Below, in pieces: positions 58,380-64,000 of a stretch of DNA of 64,000 nucleotides. This stretch comes from Exiguobacterium algae. GTDB taxonomy: Bacteria; Bacillota; Bacilli; Exiguobacteriales; Exiguobacteriaceae. The stretch is taken from assembly GCF_018617875.1 (NCBI RefSeq), contig NZ_JACSKZ010000001.1:372001-436000 (forward strand), written 5' to 3'. Numbering within the stretch: position 1 is the stretch's first letter; each line of letters starts with the position of its first letter. The notes below the pieces were generated by a model. It searched no databases, was not told the DNA's origin, and saw nothing but the letters and a program-made list of their open reading frames with translations. Both the position numbers and the translations under genes were made by a program.

Positions 58380-59291
58380 TTGGGCAACCAAGTCATCAAG
58401 CTGTCTCCTTCTTCCCAGGAAGAACTGATGAACGCGTACCAAACGTATTCGATCAACCCGCCCCCACATGCAAAGTTTAGTGCAAAGACACCGCATGTCG
58501 TGGTGACTGTATATAATTCCGGCAAAGTCATGTTTCAAGGCCGTGACGCTGAAAAAGAAGCCGCAAAATGGGGCAAACCGATTGAGAAAAAACAATCTGC
58601 TCCCAGTACGGTATTACCGGATGGTTTTGCCAACTGGTCTGTCATCGGAAGTGATGAAGTCGGGAAAGGGGATTACTTCGGACCACTCGTCATCGTGTCC
58701 GCTTATGTCCCGCATGATTTGATCGACCTCGTCAAAGAACTCGGTGTCAAGGACTCCAAACAGCTGTCAGACCCTGAAATCGTTCGGATCGCAAAAGATT
58801 TACATGTGACGATCCCGTATCAAAAGGCCACCTTGCACAATCCGACCTATAACAAAATGCAACGAACGATGACACAAGGAAAGATGACCGCGATCGCCCA
58901 TAACGCCGCACTATCCGCCCTGCTCGAAAAATTGGAGTCGCCCCCTGATGCGATTCTCATCGATCAGTTCGCTGAAAAAGCCGTATACTACAACCACTTA
59001 CGAAACGAATCCACGATTGTGCGCGAAAACGTGTACTTCTCGACAAAGGCCGAGGGACTACATGTCGCCGTCGCGGCCGCTTCGATTTTGGCACGCGCCT
59101 TCTTCTTGAAGGAGATGGACAAATTGAGTCAAAAAGCGGGTGTGACACTCCCTAAAGGTGCCGGTGCGAAAGTAGACCAGGTGGCTGCAACGCTTATTCA
59201 ACAGCATGGTGAGCACTATTTGAACAACATCGCCAAAGTCCACTTCGCGAATACGAAAAAAGCGATTAAATTGAATGAACGTCGAGGATAG
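58380..59291 (+). CDS. rnhC: Ribonuclease HIII
   Basis: RNase HIII cleaves the RNA strand of RNA-DNA hybrids. An N-terminal TBP-like substrate-binding domain (about residues 1-80) precedes the catalytic domain with GSDEVGKGDYFGPLVI (first acidic pair), GVKDSKQLSD and the DQFAEKAVYY region. The start is a TTG at 58380, with AAAGGAAG 8 bases upstream; the GTG at 58371 is too close to that site. This gives 303 residues. It is on the plus strand, unlike pheST, and lies upstream of an alpha/beta hydrolase. zapA, its usual Bacillus neighbour, is not seen. Confidence 0.95.
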   Translation: MGNQVIKLSPSSQEELMNAYQTYSINPPPHAKFSAKTPHVVVTVYNSGKVMFQGRDAEKEAAKWGKPIEKKQSAPSTVLPDGFANWSVIGSDEVGKGDYFGPLVIVSAYVPHDLIDLVKELGVKDSKQLSDPEIVRIAKDLHVTIPYQKATLHNPTYNKMQRTMTQGKMTAIAHNAALSALLEKLESPPDAILIDQFAEKAVYYNHLRNESTIVRENVYFSTKAEGLHVAVAAASILARAFFLKEMDKLSQKAGVTLPKGAGAKVDQVAATLIQQHGEHYLNNIAKVHFANTKKAIKLNERRG

Positions 59292-59307
59292 AGCTGATTA
59301 AGCGAAT

Positions 59308-59317
59308 ATGATATACT
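59308..59317 (+). promoter_or_regulatory. Candidate extended -10 promoter of the hydrolase gene
   Basis: TGA-TATACT, about 45 bases before the hydrolase start and just after rnhC. No good -35 is seen. Confidence 0.5.
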
Positions 59318-59362
59318 GCTTTTATGGTTAAATGAACTTAAAATTTTTGGAGGATAGCATTC

Positions 59363-60175
59363 ATGCTGCATTATAAAACGTATAAAATCAGTGATGACCA
59401 TCCATGGGTCATCTTCATACATGGTGCTGGTGGAAGCTTGTCGCACTGGTATCGACAAATCCGACCGTTTCGTAAAAAATACAACGTACTTCTAGTCGAT
59501 TTAAGAGGGCACGGTGGCTCTTATGACCCGGAACAATCACTCAAACAACCGTTAAACGCATATACGTTCGATTTGGTCGCAAAAGACGTCATCGAAGTAA
59601 TGGACCATTTAGACATTGAAAAAGGGCACATGGTCGGTTTATCGCTTGGAACGATTGTCATCCAGGCGATGTTTGAACATTATCCGGATCGAATCGCCTC
59701 GGTCGTCCTCGGCGGCGCCATCGTCAAATTCAATGTGCGTTCGACCTTGCTGATCCGTCTCGGTAGCCTCGTACAAAATTTCGTGCCGTATATGTGGCTC
59801 TATAAATTGTTTGCCTGGATTTTATTGCCGAAGAAGCGACATAAGAAATCACGGATGATGTTTGTCCGAGATGCGGCAAACCTCTGTCAACGCGAGTTCA
59901 TCCGTTGGTTTAAAATGACGGAAAATATTAACCCGCTCCTGAATCAATTCACATCCATTCAAACAGAAGTCCCGATTTTGTATATTATGGGGGACGAGGA
60001 CTACATGTTCCTTGAAGCTGTCGAACGGACTGCCAAGCATCAACCGACGGCGACGGTCCAGATCGTCCAGGATTCCGGTCATGTCGTCAATGTCGACCAA
60101 CCCGATGAATTCAACGCCTTATCCATGACCTTTATCGATGAACAAGTCGAGAAACCAGCCTTACACTTAGGTTAA
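59363..60175 (+). CDS. Alpha/beta-hydrolase fold protein
   Basis: The 270-residue protein has the alpha/beta-hydrolase pattern: oxyanion-hole motif FIHGAGGSLSHWYRQ, LLVDLRGHGGS, the nucleophile elbow GLSLGT (S94), an acid in YIMGDEDYMF and the catalytic His in DSGHVVNVDQPDEFN. A hydrophobic cap region (about residues 135-160) may bind lipid or membrane. The true substrate is not deducible. The ATG follows GGAGG by 9 bases. It lies behind rnhC and ends in a bidirectional terminator. Confidence 0.9.
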   Translation: MLHYKTYKISDDHPWVIFIHGAGGSLSHWYRQIRPFRKKYNVLLVDLRGHGGSYDPEQSLKQPLNAYTFDLVAKDVIEVMDHLDIEKGHMVGLSLGTIVIQAMFEHYPDRIASVVLGGAIVKFNVRSTLLIRLGSLVQNFVPYMWLYKLFAWILLPKKRHKKSRMMFVRDAANLCQREFIRWFKMTENINPLLNQFTSIQTEVPILYIMGDEDYMFLEAVERTAKHQPTATVQIVQDSGHVVNVDQPDEFNALSMTFIDEQVEKPALHLG

Positions 60176-60220
60176 AAAAAGAGACCTTCCGGAGTGAATC
60201 GACTCCGGAAGGTCTCTTTG
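60174..60220. terminator. Bidirectional terminator, hydrolase gene / pheT
   Basis: A 16-base perfect stem (AGAGACCTTCCGGAGT/ACTCCGGAAGGTCTCT) with a 6-base loop and flanking A- and T-runs, serving both converging genes. Confidence 0.95.
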
Positions 60221-60224
60221 CTTA

Positions 60225-62600
60225 TTATGCGCGTACTTCTGCCCCATGCTCGACTTTGACTGCTTCTACAATCTTTTCATACGATGCATTGACTTCTTCG
60301 TCCTGCAACGTACGTGTCGGGTCTTGATACTTGAGCGAGAAGGCGATTGACTTCTCATGTTCTCCAACATTTTCCCCTGTATACACGTCAAATACGGAAA
60401 GGTCGATCAAAAGCGGTCCAGCAGCTTGTTTGATCGTTGCCTCGACTTGACCAGCCGGGATATCACGGTTCAACACGAGTGCGAGGTCACGCGACACGGA
60501 CGGATAGCGCGGAACATCTTGATAAAGAAGCGTCGACGACGTTTGAAGCGCCAACAAATCGAGTTCAAATACGTAAACTTCTTTCAACCCATAGACGTCT
60601 TTTGAGACGGCCGGATGAACTTGCCCTACATATCCGATTACTTCTCCATCCTTCAAGATTCTTGCTGTACGCCCAGGGTGCATGTCTGGAAGGACTGCCG
60701 CTTCATATGTCACGTCAAGTCGAAGCGTATGAACAAGCGTGTCCACGACACCCTTCGCGACGAAATAATCAACCGGAATGCGCGTACCCTGTGTACGATG
60801 GTCCATCCATAGTCCCGTGAACACACCTGCAACCCGTTCTGTCTCACGTGGGAGGGTGTCACCTTTTTCGAAATAGACACGACCTGTTTCATAAAGCGCG
60901 ACGTTGGCTTGTTGACGTGCCGTGTTATAACGTGCCGTCTCCAGTAACCCCGGGACGAGGGATGTGCGAAGAACCGAGCGCTCCTCACTCATCGGCATCG
61001 CAAGCCGTACTTTTTCACTTCCATGCTCATCAAATCGTGATGCATTCGCTTCGCTAGTCAGCGAATACGTGATGGCTTGTGATAGGCCTGCGCCCTGTAA
61101 AATGCGACGAACGTTTCGGCGTAACACGTTGATTGCCGGTAAGTAACCTTTTGCCTGTGAGGCAGGAAGGCTAGAAGGCAAGCTGTTGTATCCATACAAA
61201 CGCGCCACTTCTTCCGTAATATCGGCAGGAAGCTCCAAGTCCGGGCGACGTGACGGAATGTGAACCGTTAACGTCGTGTCCCCTTCCACCTTCAAACCGA
61301 GACGTTCGAGAATCTGAACGATCGTCTGGCGATCAAGTTCCATTCCAAGACGACCGTTGATGTAATCGATCGACACTTCGATTGTGCGAGAATTCGAATC
61401 TTTTCCACCGGCGATGACTTCCTGTGAAATCGTTCCGCCACTCAGTTCGACAATCATAGCGGCAGCACGGTCCAGTGCCGTTAACACGCGTTCCGGGTCA
61501 ACCCCTTTTTCAAAGCGTGCACTCGAGTCCGAACGAAGTCCGAGTGTACGGCTTGTTTTACGGACGGACGCCGGATCAAAGTAGGCCGACTCCAAAACGA
61601 TGCTTGTTGTCGTATCGTCTACTTCTGTATTCGCACCACCCATCACCCCTGCAATGGCGACTGGTGACGTTCCATTCGTGATGACCATCATTGTTGAATC
61701 AAGAGTACGGGTCATGTCATCAAGCGTGATCATTTCTTCCCCGTTCTCCGCTTGACGGACAACGATGGACGACCCGAGTTTCTTCGCATCAAAGGCATGC
61801 AACGGCTGACCGAGCTCGAGCATCACATAGTTCGTTACGTCGACGATGTTATTGATTGGTCGAACGCCTTCAGCAATCAAAATGTTTTTCAACCATTGTG
61901 GCGACTCCTCGATTGTGACGCCATCGATTTGACGCGCCGCATAGTAAGGACAGTTCGCTGTATCGAGTTGCACGGTAACATCCGTCTTCACATCTGACGT
62001 CACATTCGCTGTCGGGAGTGTGTACGGACGCTCTAAAATGGCCGCCACTTCATGAATAATTCCGTAAAGGCTCAAGCAATCCGAACGGTTTGGCGTTAAG
62101 CCGAGCTCGATGATCTCATCATTCAAATCGAGCAAGTCAAGGACGTCCGCCCCGACTTGAACATCTTCGCGGAACGTATGGATCCCGTCTTGCTCATCTT
62201 CACGAATTTGTTTTTTCTCAAACCCAAGTTCTTCGAGTGAACAGATCATCCCTTGTGACTCGACGCCACGGAGTTTCGCTTTTTTAATTTTCAATCCAGG
62301 CAGTCTGGCGCCTACTTTGGCAACGATGACGTGTTGTCCCGCTGCAACGTTTGGCGCTCCACAGACGATTTGGACAGGTTCGCATTCGCCAATGTCAACT
62401 TTCGTCACATTCAGCTTGTCTGCTTCGGGGTGTTTTTCGCATGAAAGGACGTGACCGACGACAATGCCTGACAAACCTTCCGCACGACTTGTGACGCTCT
62501 CGACTTCAATCCCGTTTTTCGTGATCAAATCACCAAGGGCTTCCCCACTCAAATCTGAGACGTCGATATATTGGTTCAACCATTTTTTTGAAAGTAACAT
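60225..62600 (-). CDS. pheT: Phenylalanyl-tRNA synthetase beta subunit
   Basis: PheT carries editing and tRNA-binding functions of the alpha2-beta2 enzyme. The 791-residue protein has a tRNA-binding (EMAP-like) domain near the N-terminus (HVLSCEKHPEADKLNVTKVD), the B3/B4 editing domain, the B5 domain (DYINGRLGMEL) and a C-terminal anticodon-binding FDX-ACB domain (VPRYPSVSRDLALVLNRDIPAGQV core RYPSVSRDLALVL). It follows pheS by 12 bases with AAGGAGG before the ATG. Expression depends on the T-box upstream of pheS. Confidence 0.97.
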   Translation of the reverse strand: MLLSKKWLNQYIDVSDLSGEALGDLITKNGIEVESVTSRAEGLSGIVVGHVLSCEKHPEADKLNVTKVDIGECEPVQIVCGAPNVAAGQHVIVAKVGARLPGLKIKKAKLRGVESQGMICSLEELGFEKKQIREDEQDGIHTFREDVQVGADVLDLLDLNDEIIELGLTPNRSDCLSLYGIIHEVAAILERPYTLPTANVTSDVKTDVTVQLDTANCPYYAARQIDGVTIEESPQWLKNILIAEGVRPINNIVDVTNYVMLELGQPLHAFDAKKLGSSIVVRQAENGEEMITLDDMTRTLDSTMMVITNGTSPVAIAGVMGGANTEVDDTTTSIVLESAYFDPASVRKTSRTLGLRSDSSARFEKGVDPERVLTALDRAAAMIVELSGGTISQEVIAGGKDSNSRTIEVSIDYINGRLGMELDRQTIVQILERLGLKVEGDTTLTVHIPSRRPDLELPADITEEVARLYGYNSLPSSLPASQAKGYLPAINVLRRNVRRILQGAGLSQAITYSLTSEANASRFDEHGSEKVRLAMPMSEERSVLRTSLVPGLLETARYNTARQQANVALYETGRVYFEKGDTLPRETERVAGVFTGLWMDHRTQGTRIPVDYFVAKGVVDTLVHTLRLDVTYEAAVLPDMHPGRTARILKDGEVIGYVGQVHPAVSKDVYGLKEVYVFELDLLALQTSSTLLYQDVPRYPSVSRDLALVLNRDIPAGQVEATIKQAAGPLLIDLSVFDVYTGENVGEHEKSIAFSLKYQDPTRTLQDEEVNASYEKIVEAVKVEHGAEVRA

Positions 62601-62612
62601 ATGTCTTCCTCC

Positions 62613-63635
62613 TTAGAATTGCTCGATGAAACGTAAGTCGTTTGTATAGAAGTGTCGGATGTCATCCACGCCGTGTTTAAGCATCGCCATTCGTTCAACA
62701 CCGATCCCGAATGCGAATCCTGACATTTTCGTCGAATCATAGCCTGCCATCTCGAGGACGTGAGGGTGAACCATTCCACCTCCGAGAATCTCGATCCAAC
62801 CTGTACCTTTGCAGACGTTACAACCTTTTCCGCCACATTTGAAGCATGAGATGTCCACTTCGACTGATGGTTCTGTGAACGGGAAGAAACTTGGACGGAG
62901 ACGAATCTCACGTGACTCACCGAATAATTGCTTGACGAACACCTCGAGCGTCCCTTTCAAATCGGCCATCGAAATGGATTCATCGACGACTAGTCCTTCA
63001 ATTTGCATGAATTGATGCGAATGCGTCGCATCATCTTCGTCACGTCGATATACCTTCCCCGGGCAAATGATCCGAATCGGTTGTCCGTTCGCCTCGAGCA
63101 TCGTACGCGCCTGAACTGGCGACGTATGGGTACGAAGTAGCGTCTCGTCTGTAATATAGAACGAGTCTTGCATGTCACGTGCCGGGTGATCTTTTGGCAA
63201 GTTCAACATTTCAAAGTTATACAAGTCCGTCTCAACTTCCGGCCCCTCGGCGATTGTGTAGCCGAGACCGACGAACAAGTCTTCCATCTCATCAATGATT
63301 TGTTGTAGCAGATGACTATTTCCAGGGAATGTCGTCCGCCCCGGGAGCGTCACATCAATTGTTTCAGCCGCGAGTTTTGCTTCAAGCTCGATGGCTTTGA
63401 CTTCTTCAATCCGTGCTTCAAGCGTTTCTTGAATCGACGCACGCACCTTGTTCGCAAGCTCCCCGACGACCGGGCGCTCTTCCGCTGACAGTTTGCCCAT
63501 CCCGCGGAGAACTTCCGTCATCGGACCTTTTTTTCCTAAGTATTTGATTCGTACATCATTCAATGCTTTTTGCGTCGATGCCACTTTGATTTCTTCTAAC
63601 GCTTCAACCTGTAATTGTTCTAATTGCTCTTTCAT
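62613..63635 (-). CDS. pheS: Phenylalanyl-tRNA synthetase alpha subunit
   Basis: PheS is the catalytic class II subunit. An N-terminal coiled coil (about residues 1-85) precedes the catalytic core: motif 2 [10 protein letters not shown]...[26 protein letters not shown] (short core [17 protein letters not shown]) and motif 3 [18 protein letters not shown]. At 340 residues the length is normal. The ATG follows GAGGAGGAAGAGTACAA. It is preceded by the phenylalanine T-box leader. Confidence 0.97.
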   Translation of the reverse strand: MKEQLEQLQVEALEEIKVASTQKALNDVRIKYLGKKGPMTEVLRGMGKLSAEERPVVGELANKVRASIQETLEARIEEVKAIELEAKLAAETIDVTLPGRTTFPGNSHLLQQIIDEMEDLFVGLGYTIAEGPEVETDLYNFEMLNLPKDHPARDMQDSFYITDETLLRTHTSPVQARTMLEANGQPIRIICPGKVYRRDEDDATHSHQFMQIEGLVVDESISMADLKGTLEVFVKQLFGESREIRLRPSFFPFTEPSVEVDISCFKCGGKGCNVCKGTGWIEILGGGMVHPHVLEMAGYDSTKMSGFAFGIGVERMAMLKHGVDDIRHFYTNDLRFIEQF

Positions 63636-63649
63636 TTGTACTCTTCCTC

Positions 63650-63890
63650 CTCTACAAAAAAAGTCCCTCAGTCAATGACTGAAGGGACGAATGATCGCGG
63701 TACCACCCTACTTGGCCGAAATCGGCCCACTTGAGAGCATCGATATCGTGATGCCAACCCGGTGCTGTTTCCAACACGACTCCAGAGTGAATTCGGCGCC
63801 GAACAAGGCTAGGCTTTCAGTCACGGCCATGCTCCCTGAACGTGTTCGGTCGTTCGCGTACTATGCTCTTTCAACGTCTTTACATATAGT
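63650..63890 (-). ncRNA. T-box riboswitch, phenylalanine (pheST leader)
   Basis: The T-box core AGGGTGGTACCGCGAT lies at 63694-63709. The terminator hairpin GTCCCTTCAGTCA/TGACTGAGGGAC-TTTTTTT covers 63650-63688. The stem I specifier loop reads GCCGAA-TTC-ACT, giving the phenylalanine codon TTC (plus-strand GAA at 63789-63791). Stem I extends to about 63885. A TTGACA lies upstream at 63917-63922, but I could not fix a good matching -10. Confidence 0.95.
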
Positions 63891-63931
63891 CGATGTGTTT
63901 AACCTATCACGTTTTTGTCAAACTGACAAGA

Positions 63932-64000
63932 TTATTGCAACGCAATCCGGTACATTAAAATACCCGCCGCAACCGCCGCATTGAGCGATTCCGCCTCACC
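63932..64000 (-). CDS. SpoU/TrmH-family RNA methyltransferase (3' end only)
   Basis: The last 22 codons of a minus-strand gene enter at the right edge: GEAESLNAAVAAGILMYRIA and LQ, then TAA. The 'ESLNAAVAAGILMY' pattern is the C-terminal motif of SpoU/TrmH 2'-O-ribose methyltransferases, where the knot binds SAM. In B. subtilis the methyltransferase gene ysgA lies next to pheS, so this is probably its orthologue. The rest of the gene is outside the window. Confidence 0.85.
   Translation of the reverse strand, partial: GEAESLNAAVAAGILMYRIALQ

Noticed and set aside
63911-63930. TTGTCA...TGACAA hairpin after the methyltransferase gene, as a terminator
   Set aside because: Neither strand has a T-run after the stem. 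It more likely overlaps the pheS promoter.

Overview
The window comes from a Bacillales genome of moderate GC. Gene order from cshB to pheST follows the Bacillus subtilis yqf/yqe/comE/lepA/dnaK blocks almost step by step. The differences point to a relative outside Bacillus proper: no cdd between era and dgkA, luxS inside the yrrT-mccAB operon, and extra sensor genes. Exiguobacterium is my best guess, from general impression and not from a search. I see no phage, insertion sequence, CRISPR array, rRNA or tRNA. The window is core chromosome, mostly on the minus strand.

Layout. 1-3.5 kb (+): polyphosphate genes ppx (5' cut) and ppk, then a XapX microprotein. 3.5-6.4 kb (-): cshB, nfo and an HNH-like gene. 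6.4-9.2 kb (-): a sensor kinase coupled to a sugar-type binding protein. 9.3-10.2 kb (+): ispH. 10.3-13.8 kb (-): Nif3-like, trmK, cccA, rpoD. 13.8-20.4 kb (-): dnaG, ppsR, ccpN and glyQS under a glycine T-box. 20.4-26.1 kb (-): recO, era, dgkA, ybeY, pgpH, phoH. 26.2-28.2 kb (-): nfeD-floA plus a small membrane protein. 28.2-31 kb (-): yqeY, rpsU, deoC, rarD. 30.7-34 kb (-): yrrT-luxS-mccA-mccB. 34-40.6 kb (-): hrcA-grpE-dnaK-dnaJ-prmA-rsmE behind a CIRCE operator. 40.6-48 kb: a DUF1054 gene (+), hemW, a DUF1015 gene, serA, serC, lepA. 48-53 kb: rpsT (+), a GNAT gene, holA, yqzM (+), a frameshifted comEC, comEA. 53-55.7 kb (-): a chemoreceptor coupled to a BMP-family lipoprotein. 55.8-58.3 kb (-): floT, yuaF and a coiled-coil gene. 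58.4-60.2 kb (+): rnhC and an alpha/beta hydrolase. 60.2-64 kb (-): pheST under a phenylalanine T-box, and the end of a SpoU/TrmH methyltransferase gene.

How the genes work together. There are growth blocks (primase and sigma-A, tRNA synthetases, ribosome assembly, protein folding), a sulfur-recycling operon (methyltransferase, LuxS, MccA, MccB) and a serine block. The most notable pattern is that two separate flotillin/NfeD operons each have an ECF (sigma-W-type) promoter of the form TGAAAC-N17-CGTATA. Each operon also carries one uncharacterised partner gene: a basic single-pass protein after floA and a coiled-coil protein before yuaF. Two other loci pair an extracytoplasmic binding protein with a membrane signal transducer through a 4-base stop/start overlap. 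comEC needs one base removed from an AAAAGGGG run to be read through.

Limits. All identifications rest on reading protein motifs, gene order and regulatory sequences by eye. No database search was possible.
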